36,636 nt of DNA from Candidatus Giovannonibacteria bacterium RIFCSPLOWO2_02_FULL_43_54 (GCA_001778875.1 MFIK01000045.1:1-36636), one strand, 5' to 3'; shown: positions 22,575-30,667, numbered from the stretch's first letter. Numbers and translations: made by a program. The notes: generated by a model not told the origin, from the letters alone.

Positions 22575-22660
22575 ATCCGAACCCTTTGATACTGTTCTAT
22601 CTTATTGTTGGCGTAGTCGCTACAATTATTTATGTAGTAGTTATTAATAATAAAGACTAA
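22571..22660 (+). CDS. 29-residue membrane peptide
   Basis: MNPNPLILFYLIVGVVATII then YVVVINNKD: one helix with a short charged tail. The start overlaps the preceding stop by ATGA, and the next frame begins 2 bp after its stop. The tight packing supports real coding. Function unknown. Confidence 0.5.
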   Translation: MNPNPLILFYLIVGVVATIIYVVVINNKD

Positions 22661-22661
22661 T

Positions 22662-22760
22662 ATGATAAATTTTTCACCATTCGATATATTTGCGTTAGTA
22701 ATTTTGTTGGTGATGTTCGGTATTGTGCTGTTTTATTCTCCACGCTCAAAAAAACGCTAA
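22662..22760 (+). CDS. 32-residue membrane peptide
   Basis: MINFSPFDIFALVILLVMFG then IVLFYSPRSKKR: one helix with a strongly basic C-terminal tail, consistent with an N-out, C-in orientation. Third gene of the tiny membrane cluster, directly followed by the GlyRS remnant. Confidence 0.5.
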   Translation: MINFSPFDIFALVILLVMFGIVLFYSPRSKKR

Positions 22761-22768
22761 TTTTCATC

Positions 22769-22846
22769 CGTGACAGCGATTCGGGCAAGCAGGAGAGGAA
22801 AAATATCTCCGAACTTGACGGATATTTTGCGGAGATGCTAGGTTAA
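22769..22846 (+). pseudogene. Remnant of a second glyS 3' end
   Basis: Twenty-six codons read RDSDSGKQERKNISELDGYF then AEMLG and a stop. The intact glyS ends RDRDSGKQERKNIDGLDKYF then EEMLR and a stop. The remnant is clearly homologous but diverged at nucleotide level, and has no upstream part. It marks either a partial duplication or the leftover tail of a glyS allele displaced by recombination with a related sequence. The tiny membrane genes lie between the two copies. Confidence 0.85.
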
Positions 22847-22866
22847 GGTCAGAAAAATGGTGATTT

Positions 22867-23025
22867 GTGGTTCGTTGGAAGCGAATTTCATTGTCTGTGG
22901 CGGTTGGAATTTTAATAACTGCGGAACATTTTTATCTGGGGTTTAGCCCGACAGTCTCGATTGCTCTGGGGGCGACAGGCGCAGGAGCTACAGTGATATT
23001 TTTGCGTTTGCAAAAGCAAAATTAA
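22867..23025 (+). CDS. 52-residue two-helix membrane protein
   Basis: A frame from GTG 22867 with a basic start (VVRWKR), helix 1 (about 7-22) and helix 2 (about 31-46), ending RLQKQN. An intrinsic terminator follows at once. Another ATG frame at 22859 is less hydrophobic and hits a stop earlier. The start codon is uncertain, as no SD is visible. Function unknown. Confidence 0.45.
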   Translation: MVRWKRISLSVAVGILITAEHFYLGFSPTVSIALGATGAGATVIFLRLQKQN

Positions 23026-23049
23026 AAGGGTCAAGCCCTTTTTCTTTTT
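23025..23049 (+). terminator. Intrinsic terminator before the ABC gene
   Basis: AAAGGG and CCCTTT around TCAAG, followed by a T-rich tract (TTTTTCTTTTT). Confidence 0.85.
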
Positions 23050-23058
23050 ATATTATCG

Positions 23059-23067
23059 TGTTAAAAT
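23059..23067 (+). promoter_or_regulatory. Extended -10 box before the ABC transporter gene
   Basis: TGTTAAAAT ends 5 nt before the GTG start at 23073, another leaderless arrangement. The preceding terminator isolates this promoter from upstream transcription. Confidence 0.55.
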
Positions 23068-23072
23068 AAATC

Positions 23073-24821
23073 GTGGCGAAGTTAAAGAAGAAAAATTTAA
23101 CGGAGGGTTGGCGGATAATCCTCAAATACTTACAGCCTCACCGAAGGGCTGTTTTTGTCTTGAGCGCGCTTAGCGTTGTTTCTGCGTTTTCAAACGCCGC
23201 TGTGCCTTATTTGGCGGGAAAAATCGTGGACACAATAAAAACTCCCTCCGTTTATTATTTTATTCTCGCATGGTTTATTATCCGCGCGGCAGGAAGCGCG
23301 ATGGATTGGAGATCGGTCTTGATGAGGAATGAAATTGAGGGGCTCTTGGAGAGCGAGTATCTTACTCACGGGCACGGAAAACTTTTAGTGCTTCCGATGT
23401 CTTTTCACAAAACACATAAAATGGGCGAGATTGCGAACCGGATATCCCGTGCATCAAATTGGCTTACTAATATAGTAGGCAATGTTATCATAAATCTTCT
23501 TCCTCAATTTTTAAGCATTGTTTTCGCGCTTTGTTTTGCTTTTTATATTAAGCCGGTTTTAGCTGTTGTTCTTTTATTCGGTGTTGCTGCTTACTCCGTT
23601 GTGATGGTGCGTACTGCGCCCAAAATCGCCGATATGTCGCTTGCGATGCATAAAGCTTACAATATTGCCTACGGCGACGCATACGACGCGGTACTCAATG
23701 TGCAATCGGTAAAGCAGGCCACCGCTGAAAAATACGAACAAAAAAAATTATACAAAAATTTTGTCGCGAAAGCATATAAAGTCTGGTTTAGCATGGAGAA
23801 GCTCTGGGGCAAGCTGGATTTTTCGCAGAAAGCCCTCGTAGTTTTGGTACAGCTGGTTGTTTTTATTTTGTCGGTAACATTTATTCAAAAAGGGGAGATG
23901 ACTATCGGGCAATTGGTTATGTTCAACGGATACGCAGCGATGTTTTTTGGGCCGTTTGTGATTTTAGGAAACAATTGGCGGACAATCCAAAACGGCGCCG
24001 TGGCCCTGGAAAGAGCGGAGCAAATCTTATCTTTACCTGAAGAAAAATATTTTCCTGAGAACGCGGTCGTACTCCGGAGTATAAAAGGAGAGGTTGAATT
24101 TAAAAACGTAAGTTTTTATTATTCTAAAAAACAGGGAAATATTTTAAATAATATTTCTTTTAAAGCGGAACTTGGCCAAAAGATTGCGCTTGTCGGCGAA
24201 TCGGGCGTCGGCAAAAGCACGCTGATTGATCTTATGTCGGGATATTTTTGGGCGCAGGGCGGAAAAATTTTTATTGACGGGCATAATCTGAAAAATTTGG
24301 ACCTCAAATTCTTGCGTTACAATATAGCAGTTGTGCCGCAAGATATCATTTTATTTAATGATACGATTAAAAATAATATAAAATATGGCAGTTTCGGTGC
24401 TTCAGATACAAAGATTTTGGAGGCGGCAAAATTTGCCCATGCGGATGAATTTATCGAGGCGTTCCCGAAAAAATATGAGCAGATGGTCGGTGAGCGCGGC
24501 ATTAAGCTCTCAATGGGCCAAAAACAGCGCGTTGCTTTGGCGCGTGCTTTTTTAAGAAATCCGCGGATTTTGATTTTGGATGAGCCGACATCGGCCCTCG
24601 ACGCAAAGTCGGAAAAATATATTCAGGAATCTTTGCTGGAGCTCATGCGCGGGCGAACTACTTTCATAATCGCACACCGCCTTTCCACCGTCCGCGAAGC
24701 CGATAAAATAATCGTTTTGGAAAAAGGCATCATCGCCGAAACCGGAAGCCACGACGAACTAATGAAAAAACCGGACGGCATCTACCGGAAGCTATACGAA
24801 ATGCAGGTCGGGCTGGTTTAA
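23073..24821 (+). CDS. ABC exporter, fused permease and ATPase (MsbA/MDR type)
   Basis: A 582-residue half-transporter expected to dimerise in the membrane and export a lipid, peptide or drug using ATP. The N-terminal ~320 residues form a type-1 exporter transmembrane domain with about six helices. The ATPase domain has Walker A GESGVGKS (375-382), the Q-loop VVPQDIILF, signature LSMGQ (479-483; the usual LSGGQ has M for the first G), Walker B ILILDEP (D503-E504), D-loop SALD and switch AHRLSTV. The GTG start is supported by the -10 box 5 nt upstream. The substrate cannot be read from sequence. Confidence 0.9.
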   Translation: MAKLKKKNLTEGWRIILKYLQPHRRAVFVLSALSVVSAFSNAAVPYLAGKIVDTIKTPSVYYFILAWFIIRAAGSAMDWRSVLMRNEIEGLLESEYLTHGHGKLLVLPMSFHKTHKMGEIANRISRASNWLTNIVGNVIINLLPQFLSIVFALCFAFYIKPVLAVVLLFGVAAYSVVMVRTAPKIADMSLAMHKAYNIAYGDAYDAVLNVQSVKQATAEKYEQKKLYKNFVAKAYKVWFSMEKLWGKLDFSQKALVVLVQLVVFILSVTFIQKGEMTIGQLVMFNGYAAMFFGPFVILGNNWRTIQNGAVALERAEQILSLPEEKYFPENAVVLRSIKGEVEFKNVSFYYSKKQGNILNNISFKAELGQKIALVGESGVGKSTLIDLMSGYFWAQGGKIFIDGHNLKNLDLKFLRYNIAVVPQDIILFNDTIKNNIKYGSFGASDTKILEAAKFAHADEFIEAFPKKYEQMVGERGIKLSMGQKQRVALARAFLRNPRILILDEPTSALDAKSEKYIQESLLELMRGRTTFIIAHRLSTVREADKIIVLEKGIIAETGSHDELMKKPDGIYRKLYEMQVGLV

Positions 24822-24843
24822 CCCTTTTTTTATTTTTAAAATA

Positions 24844-24852
24844 TGTTAGAAT
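24844..24852 (+). promoter_or_regulatory. Extended -10 box before the M16 peptidase gene
   Basis: TGTTAGAAT ends 7 nt before the ATG at 24860. No SD is present. Leaderless initiation inferred. Confidence 0.5.
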
Positions 24853-24859
24853 TATTTCA

Positions 24860-26125
24860 ATGTATAAGTTGAAAAAACTCTCGGGCGGGCTCAAAATCCT
24901 TTCGGTGCCTATGAAAAACACAGGAGCATTTACGCTCTTAGTTTTGGTCGGTACCGGTTCAAAATACGAAACAAAAAAAATAAACGGAATTTCGCATTTT
25001 TTAGAGCACATGTTTTTTAAGGGGACGGCCGACCGCCCAAACCCAGGGCAGGTGAACCGCGAGTTGGATTCCATCGGAGCACAGCACAATGCTTTTACTT
25101 CAAAAGAAGTTACAGGCTATTGGATAAAAGCGGCGAAGGAAAATTTTGATGTCGGCTTGGATATCGTTTCAGACATTTTGACGAAACCGCTTTTATCGGA
25201 AGTAGAAATAGAAAGGGAAAAGGGTGTCGTGATACAGGAGATAAGAATGCGGAACGACGATCCGATGAGCCGGGTCGGATATATTTTTGAAAAACTGTTA
25301 TGGGGCGACCAGCCGGCGGGATGGGAGATAGCGGGGGATGAAGCTACGGTAATGTTCCTAAAACGAAAAGATTTTTTGGAATATTTTTCTTCGCAATATG
25401 TCGCTAAAAATTCAGTTGTGGTCATTGTGGGGAATTATCCCGCGGGCGCCGAAAAAAAGATCGAGCGCGCGTTCGCGTCGCTGAAAAAAGGCAGTCCGGC
25501 AGGCAAGATGGATGTCAAAGAGACGCGGTCGTCGATCGGGATAGCGGCGGAAAAGAAAAAAAACGAAGCGACAAATCTGATATTAGGCTTTAAGGGCTTT
25601 GATATGTATAGTCCGAAGCGCTACGCGCTTGATATGCTCGGCGTCATTTTGGGAGGCAATAGTTCGTCCCGCCTTTTTTTCGAGGTCCGCGAAAAATTGG
25701 GTCTTGCGTATTATATCGGCGCGGGCTCTATGCTTTATACAGACAGCGGATATTTTGATATAAGCGCGGGAGTTCCGCACGATAAAGTTGAAAGCGTGCT
25801 TGGTGTTGTGCTTGCCGAAATAAAAAAAATAAAAGATGACGGAGTGACGAAAGATGAACTGAAAAAGGCCGGCGATTTTTTGCGCGGTACAGCGAAAATT
25901 TCTTTGGAAAATTCAAGCACGCTCGCGTCGTTTTTCGCGGAGCAGATTATTTTTAAAAAGCCGATTTTAACTCCTGAAGAGAATCTGAAAAAACTTGAGA
26001 AAGTAACGGCCGGAGAAATTAAAAAAATAGCTAATGAAATTTTCACGGCGGGACGCGCTAACTTGGCTTTGGTGGGAGCGGATCACGATAAGGATAGATT
26101 AACAAAATTATTAAATAAGGTTTAA
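24860..26125 (+). CDS. M16 family zinc metallopeptidase
   Basis: A 421-residue peptidase related to mitochondrial processing peptidase and PqqL-type enzymes. The inverted zinc motif HFLEH is at 46-50 (the Glu is the catalytic base), and the distal zinc-binding Glu lies in the helix with EIEREKGVVIQEI about 75 residues later. The C-terminal M16 half-domain (from about 190) has the REKLGLAYYIGAGS signature. The length matches single-chain bacterial M16B proteins that act as dimers. There is no signal peptide, so it is probably cytoplasmic, degrading peptides. Only 10 bp separate it from the permease gene downstream. Confidence 0.9.
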   Translation: MYKLKKLSGGLKILSVPMKNTGAFTLLVLVGTGSKYETKKINGISHFLEHMFFKGTADRPNPGQVNRELDSIGAQHNAFTSKEVTGYWIKAAKENFDVGLDIVSDILTKPLLSEVEIEREKGVVIQEIRMRNDDPMSRVGYIFEKLLWGDQPAGWEIAGDEATVMFLKRKDFLEYFSSQYVAKNSVVVIVGNYPAGAEKKIERAFASLKKGSPAGKMDVKETRSSIGIAAEKKKNEATNLILGFKGFDMYSPKRYALDMLGVILGGNSSSRLFFEVREKLGLAYYIGAGSMLYTDSGYFDISAGVPHDKVESVLGVVLAEIKKIKDDGVTKDELKKAGDFLRGTAKISLENSSTLASFFAEQIIFKKPILTPEENLKKLEKVTAGEIKKIANEIFTAGRANLALVGADHDKDRLTKLLNKV

Positions 26126-26135
26126 GATAAGAGTA

Positions 26136-27182
26136 ATGTCCGATAGGCAGTATCAATACATAGAGGTATCATTTTGGACGATGCTAAAAGCGGCTCTTTT
26201 AGTAATCCTTCTTTGGGCAATTTGGCTGTTGAGGGATGTTGTAGCCGTAATATTGCTTTCGATAGTTATTGCGTCCGCTATCGAGCCTTTAAATCATTGG
26301 TTTAAAAGGTACCGCGTTCCGAGGGTTTTGGGAGTCATAGTTATCTATCTTGGCGGATTTCTATTTTTTATGGCGATTATTTATCTTATGATTCCGCCGC
26401 TATTCGGCGATGTCGCGGCTTTCTTTTCGTCTCTGCCGGCTTTTATTGAGACAATATTGGGACGGAAAAGCGCTATTTATGATATTTTTCCGGATATACC
26501 TTCCGCACCGGGTGCTTTTATCCAGAGCTTTGCGTTTTCGCTTGAAAACTCGGCGACAACTTTTTCCAAAGGGTTGTTTTCAGCAGGATCAAGTATTTTT
26601 GGGGGCGTCTTGTCGTTTATTATGCTGATCGTTATTTCGTTCTATCTTTCCGTTCAGGAACACGGCGTTGAGAATTTTTTAAGAATGATCACTTCTTTGA
26701 AGCACGAAGCATACATATTGGATCTTTGGAAAAGGTCTCAAAGAAAGATTGGGCGGTGGCTACAGGGCCAGTTGCTATTGGGCGCGCTTGTCGGAGTCAT
26801 TGTTTTTCTGGGACTCACAATCTTGGACGTAAAATACGCGATCTTGCTCGCGATTCTCACCGCGGTTTTTGAAATAATTCCCGTGTTCGGTCCGATCATG
26901 GCGGCGATTCCCGCGATTGCCGTGGCTTTTGTTCAGGGACCGTTCGTTGCGCTGATGGTGCTTCTTTTGTACGTGCTCGTACAGCAGTTCGAAAACCATT
27001 TGATCTATCCGCTGGTTGTCCGAAAAACGGTAGGAGTCCCGCCACTTTTGGTGGTTATTTCTTTGATCGTTGGAGCCAAACTCGGAGGTTTTTTTGGGAT
27101 TGTTCTTGCCGTTCCAATCTCCGCGGTTCTTGTGGAATATATGAATGATGTTGCGGCACACAAACAGCCGAAAGCACAATGA
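26136..27182 (+). CDS. AI-2E/PerM family membrane transporter
   Basis: A 348-residue protein of the AI-2 exporter-like (PerM/YdiK, UPF0118) family. Two N-terminal helices (about 16-45), a third helix near 65-88, a soluble stretch about 95-140 with FFSSLPAFIETIL, and a C-terminal helical bundle are present. The family signature LVGVIVFLGLTILDVKYAILLAI (here read as GVIVFLGLTILDVKYA), then EIIPVFGPIMAAIPAI and QFENHLIYPLVV are all clear. Reported roles of relatives include autoinducer or ion export; the substrate here is unknown. Probably co-transcribed with the M16 gene. Confidence 0.88.
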   Translation: MSDRQYQYIEVSFWTMLKAALLVILLWAIWLLRDVVAVILLSIVIASAIEPLNHWFKRYRVPRVLGVIVIYLGGFLFFMAIIYLMIPPLFGDVAAFFSSLPAFIETILGRKSAIYDIFPDIPSAPGAFIQSFAFSLENSATTFSKGLFSAGSSIFGGVLSFIMLIVISFYLSVQEHGVENFLRMITSLKHEAYILDLWKRSQRKIGRWLQGQLLLGALVGVIVFLGLTILDVKYAILLAILTAVFEIIPVFGPIMAAIPAIAVAFVQGPFVALMVLLLYVLVQQFENHLIYPLVVRKTVGVPPLLVVISLIVGAKLGGFFGIVLAVPISAVLVEYMNDVAAHKQPKAQ

Positions 27183-27214
27183 TATTTTTCGGCAACTTTG
27201 ATAATTTAAAAATG

Positions 27215-27248
27215 TGTTAGTTTCGTTGCGATAGTTTATAAACTAACA
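27215..27248. repeat. Palindrome between convergent genes
   Basis: TGTTAGTTT (27215-27223) and AAACTAACA (27240-27248) form a 9-bp stem with a 16-nt loop between the permease and the Cas2-like gene. It may act as a weak bidirectional terminator, though no clean T-run follows. Confidence 0.6.
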
Positions 27249-27266
27249 TATTATTCGCATGGCTGG

Positions 27267-27830
27267 TTACAGGCCGAAATGATGTTTTAGGTGTAATTCG
27301 TTATCTATCTGTTTTGCTAAAATAAATCGAACATAAGGCCTAAGAGAGAAAAATTCTACTACAAAATCGACTTCATTTTGACATTCAAACGGGTGTATAA
27401 AAACGCTTTTTTGAAAACGGTAAAATCCCATGTGTTTGAGTAGTTGGCTAAGAGCATTTCTGCCTTTTTTATGTTTTTCCGGAATATCAAAAAGAACGAT
27501 GTGCCAATTACCATCCCATTTTTTCATAACGGGTATTGATATTTCGTCTAATTTGTAGGTTAATGCTTTCTTCTTGCCGTTTTGAGTCAAAAATATCGTT
27601 ATTGAATCGTCTTTATTGTCTTTTGAATCAATCAGCCCGGCTTTATAAAGCTTGCGGATTGCATTGTGTAGTGCGCGCCGATTTATGCGCCCCCATTCTT
27701 TTTCTGTATTTTTAATTATTCGAAAATATTGGGTAGGGGAACGTGTAAGCCCTAAAGCGGCTCCGGCTAATAATATTAAAAGGACTTTTTGAGATACCGG
27801 CCCAATTTTTAGCTTGCTGTATTTTTTCAT
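27267..27830 (-). CDS. PaaX-like winged-helix protein with Cas2-like domain
   Basis: A 187-residue protein. The N-terminal ~95 residues form a winged helix: INRRALHNAIRKLYKAGLID is the recognition region and ITIFLTQNGKKKAL the wing. The C-terminal part is a ferredoxin-like Cas2-type domain: DGNWHIVLFDIPEKHKKGRN with D115, then LLKHMGFYRFQKSVFIHPFE, then VRFILAKQIDNE. This two-part layout is that of PaaX-family regulators, whose C-terminal domain resembles Cas2, and such proteins are often mislabelled Cas2. There is no Cas1, other cas gene or repeat array in the window, so a CRISPR role is not supported. Probably a transcriptional regulator; possibly a nuclease relic. Confidence 0.75.
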   Translation of the reverse strand: MKKYSKLKIGPVSQKVLLILLAGAALGLTRSPTQYFRIIKNTEKEWGRINRRALHNAIRKLYKAGLIDSKDNKDDSITIFLTQNGKKKALTYKLDEISIPVMKKWDGNWHIVLFDIPEKHKKGRNALSQLLKHMGFYRFQKSVFIHPFECQNEVDFVVEFFSLRPYVRFILAKQIDNELHLKHHFGL

Positions 27831-27921
27831 TAAATTTATCGTAGCAGGTCGTGTTGAATATGCAACTTTTAATACTATCGCACGAAAAGTGACATATTTT
27901 ATTTGTTAACAAATTGCTTTC

Positions 27922-27949
27922 AAAAACAAAAAAGCCGCTTGTGCGGCTC
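27922..27949 (-). terminator. Intrinsic terminator of the 59-residue membrane protein
   Basis: AGCCGC (27933-27938) and GCGGCT (27943-27948). On the minus strand the stem is followed by TTTTTTG then TTTTT. It begins within the stop codon of the gene. Confidence 0.9.
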
Positions 27950-28127
27950 AAAAAACGAAATAGGCCATAAGCGCAACGATTATTGCAGCTACTACACCGA
28001 AAATGGCGCCAACTATTTTATTAGTCGATGATTTATCGACTTGGTTAAAGCGTGTAAAATCTTCGATAGCCACTCCAACCCCTCCACCGATAACCAATGC
28101 GAATATTAAAACTAACGCCAGTTTCAT
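27948..28127 (-). CDS. 59-residue two-helix membrane protein
   Basis: From ATG 28127: MKLALVLIFALVIGGGVGVA then IEDFTRFNQVDKSSTNK and a second helix IVGAIFGVVAAIIVALMAYF. I chose this ATG, not the one 18 nt upstream, because AAGGGGGG lies 7 nt before it while the upstream ATG has no SD. Glycine-rich helix 1 suggests packing in the membrane. Divergent from metG, whose start codon lies 57 bp away. Function unknown. Confidence 0.7.
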   Translation of the reverse strand: MKLALVLIFALVIGGGVGVAIEDFTRFNQVDKSSTNKIVGAIFGVVAAIIVALMAYFVF

Positions 28128-28184
28128 ATCGAAGCCCCCCTTCATTGAAAGATTCTGAAATTAGGCTATCATATAGCTATCCTT

Positions 28185-29792
28185 ATGTCAACCAAAAAAG
28201 AAAAATTTTATATAACGACTTCAATACCGTATTTAAATGCCGCGCCGCATTTGGGGCATGCGCTTGAGTTCGTGCAGGCTGATATTTTGGCGCGTCATGC
28301 GCGGCTCCGCGGAAAAGACGTTTTTTTTCTGACTGGCGCTGATGAGCACGGCGCGAAGATTGCACGCGCGGCAGAGGCGGCAAAAAAAACGCCGAAAGAA
28401 TTCACGGACGGGAAAGTCGGATTATTTTTGGAACTCTTAAAAAAACTGAATATTTCGAACGACGATTTTATACGAACTACCGATCAAAAACGCCACTGGC
28501 CGGGAGCTCAATTATTATGGGAAAAACTTAAAGCAGCCGGGGATCTTTATAAAGGACGCTATAAGGGACTTTATTGCGTTGGCCACGAGGCCTACATTAC
28601 TGAAAAAGACCTAAAGGACGGATTATGTGAAGACCACAAAAAAGCGCCGGAGGCGTTGGACGAAGAAAATTATTTTTTTAAGCTCTCAAGATATAAAGAT
28701 AAATTGAAAAAAATAATAGAAAATGGCGAGATCGAGATCTTGCCTGAATTTAGAAAACGCGAAACGCTGAATATGCTGGAAGAAATAGGGGACGTGAGTT
28801 TCTCACGCCCTTCAAAAGATATTTCGTGGGGGATACCCGTGCCGGATGATGCCACTCAGACAATGTATGTCTGGTGCGATGCACTTTCAAATTATATTAC
28901 CGCGCTGGGATATGGTCAGGAACCACGTGAAAACGCGAAGCGTTTTTCTACGTGGTGGCCCGCTGGTGTCCATGTCGTCGGCAAAGATATATTCAAATTT
29001 CATGCTATTTTTTGGCCGGCAATGCTTATTTCGGCAGGATTGCCGTTGCCCAAAACAATCTTTATCCATGGATTTATTCACGTAAGGGGCGAAAAAATGT
29101 CCAAATCTACCGGCAATGTGGTAGACCCGCAACCCTTGATAGAAAAATACGGTAAAGAAGCGGTAAGATTCTATTTAGCTCACGAGGTATCTACTTTTGC
29201 CGACGGGGACTTTACGGAGAAACGCTTTGATGAAGTTTATGAAGGAGTTTTAGTGAACGGGCTCGGGAATATTTTGTCCAGAACCGTGAAAATGATGTCT
29301 TCTTTTCCTTCAATACCCAAGCCTGACGAACACGACTTGGGCAGATTTCCTATCAGAAAAAATCTTGATTTTATAAAAAATGGAAAGGGGCAGATTTCTG
29401 TTGAGGAAATTTCTCCGGTGTCTTTGGTTGATTCGTTCGTCTGGCAGGAATATAAAAAGGCGATGGAGGAGATGCAGATAGCGAATGCAATAGAAATTAC
29501 ATTTACTTTTCTGCGCAGACTCGACGAATATATTGAAGATTATAAGCCATACAAAATGCTAAAGACGGATCCGGAAAGCGCGAAAATAATTCTTTGGCAT
29601 CTTGCGTATTCTTTAGCTTCGGCCGCTTGGATGTTGAAACCGTTTTTACCGGAAACTTCTGACAAAACGCTGAAGGCGCTGGGGGTTGACCCTGATTCAA
29701 AAGAAGAATGGAGAGAATTTTCCGCTAAAAGCGGATCCGCCTTTGGCGGAAACGCCGGTGAGGCGATACATTTATTCCCAAGAATAAAATGA
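28185..29792 (+). CDS. metG: Methionyl-tRNA synthetase
   Basis: Charges initiator and elongator tRNA-Met. At 535 aa it has the class Ia core with ITTSIPYLNAAPHLGH (HLGH at 22-25), ADEHGAKI, the linker SKDISWGIPVPDD, and KMSKS at 304-308, then a helical anticodon-binding domain. No C-terminal dimerisation (EMAP-like) domain is fused. No zinc-knuckle Cys quartet is evident in the connective domain, apart from CVGHEAY and LCEDH. In-frame palindromes lie at 28923-28955 and 29721-29750. The stop overlaps the tatD start (ATGA), as in many bacteria where metG and tatD are neighbours. Confidence 0.95.
   Translation: MSTKKEKFYITTSIPYLNAAPHLGHALEFVQADILARHARLRGKDVFFLTGADEHGAKIARAAEAAKKTPKEFTDGKVGLFLELLKKLNISNDDFIRTTDQKRHWPGAQLLWEKLKAAGDLYKGRYKGLYCVGHEAYITEKDLKDGLCEDHKKAPEALDEENYFFKLSRYKDKLKKIIENGEIEILPEFRKRETLNMLEEIGDVSFSRPSKDISWGIPVPDDATQTMYVWCDALSNYITALGYGQEPRENAKRFSTWWPAGVHVVGKDIFKFHAIFWPAMLISAGLPLPKTIFIHGFIHVRGEKMSKSTGNVVDPQPLIEKYGKEAVRFYLAHEVSTFADGDFTEKRFDEVYEGVLVNGLGNILSRTVKMMSSFPSIPKPDEHDLGRFPIRKNLDFIKNGKGQISVEEISPVSLVDSFVWQEYKKAMEEMQIANAIEITFTFLRRLDEYIEDYKPYKMLKTDPESAKIILWHLAYSLASAAWMLKPFLPETSDKTLKALGVDPDSKEEWREFSAKSGSAFGGNAGEAIHLFPRIK
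28923..28955. repeat. In-frame palindrome in metG
   Basis: CCACGT...ACGTGG arms enclose AAAACGC-GAA-GCGTTTT, with a small bulge. It is read as PRENAKRFSTW between the ALGYG and WWPAGVHVVGKD segments, where length varies in the family. Confidence 0.85.
29721..29750. repeat. Tandem in-frame palindromes in metG, family B
   Basis: TCCGC-TAAAA-GCGGA (29721-29735) is directly followed by TCCGCC-TTT-GGCGGA (29736-29750), encoding SAKSGSAFGG near the C-terminus. The second resembles TCCGCC-AAA-GGCGGA in leuS (35989-36003). Confidence 0.9.
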
Positions 29793-30631
29793 GCCCAAAA
29801 TTAATCGATGTACACACACATACCCATTTCGCGGCGTACAATGAAGACCGCGATGCGGTAATCAGGCGGGCGCTGGATGCCGGAATGTGGATAATAAATG
29901 TGGGGACACAAAAAGACACCTCGCAGGATGCAATTGATACTGCGCATAAATACGAGGGAGTTTTTGCGACCGTGGGGTTGCACCCCATTCATAGCGAAAA
30001 ATCTTTCCACGATGCCCAAGAACTGGGTATTGAAGGCACTGGAGAAGATAAAGGATTCTTGTCTAGAGGTGAGGATTTTGATCGTAAGTATTATAAAAAA
30101 TTGGCGAAAGACCCGAAGGTTGTGGCGATAGGCGAATGCGGTCTGGATTATTATCGGTTGACCGAAGAAACGAAAGCCAAACAGGCGGAAGCATTCAAAA
30201 ATCACATCGAATTATCAATAGAGATCAATAAGCCGTTGATGATTCACTGCCGCAACGCGTTTGGCGATTTAATTGCAATTCTCCAGGAACACCGCTCACT
30301 ATTAAGCAATAAGCCGGGAGTTTGCCATTTTTTTACAGGTTCTGAGGAAGAGGCAAAACAATTGATGGATTTGGGATTTTCGTTTTCTTTCGGTGGAGCA
30401 ATAACTTTTGCGAGGGAATATGAAAAGTTAATAAAATTTATTCCGCTCGACCGGATACTTTTGGAAACCGACGCGCCGTATGTCGCCCCGCAAGCTTACC
30501 GCGGAAAAAGGAATGAGCCTCTTTATGTCGAAGAAGTAGCAAAAAAAATCGGGAGGATTTTAAACAAAGATTTTGAAGAGATAGCAAAAACAACAACGGA
30601 GAACGCGATAAGGGTTTTTAATTTAAAATAA
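29789..30631 (+). CDS. tatD: TatD family metal-dependent hydrolase
   Basis: A 280-residue TIM-barrel metallohydrolase. Metal ligands appear in order: HTHTHF at the N-terminus, GECGLDYYR (Glu), MIHCRNAF, VCHFFTG and LLETDAPYVAPQAYRGKRNEP (here read as LETDAPYVAP, then GKRNEP). These are the standard TatD signatures. Family members act as 3'-5' DNA exonucleases or D-aminoacyl-tRNA and DNA-repair enzymes; the substrate here is open. The start overlaps the metG stop by ATGA, so the two genes are translationally coupled. Confidence 0.92.
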   Translation: MSPKLIDVHTHTHFAAYNEDRDAVIRRALDAGMWIINVGTQKDTSQDAIDTAHKYEGVFATVGLHPIHSEKSFHDAQELGIEGTGEDKGFLSRGEDFDRKYYKKLAKDPKVVAIGECGLDYYRLTEETKAKQAEAFKNHIELSIEINKPLMIHCRNAFGDLIAILQEHRSLLSNKPGVCHFFTGSEEEAKQLMDLGFSFSFGGAITFAREYEKLIKFIPLDRILLETDAPYVAPQAYRGKRNEPLYVEEVAKKIGRILNKDFEEIAKTTTENAIRVFNLK

Positions 30632-30660
30632 AAAATCCCCGCGAGGCTAGGGGGATTTAA
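30628..30660 (-). terminator. Terminator between tatD and the P5C dehydrogenase gene
   Basis: AAATCCCC (30633-30640) and GGGGATTT (30651-30658). The minus strand has the better T-run (TTTTTTATTTT). Placed between convergent genes it may serve both. Confidence 0.8.
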
Positions 30661-30667
30661 ACGTATT

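Noticed and set aside
27267-27830. CRISPR-associated Cas2
   Set aside because: There is no array, Cas1 or other cas gene in the window, and the N-terminal winged helix fits PaaX-type regulators better.
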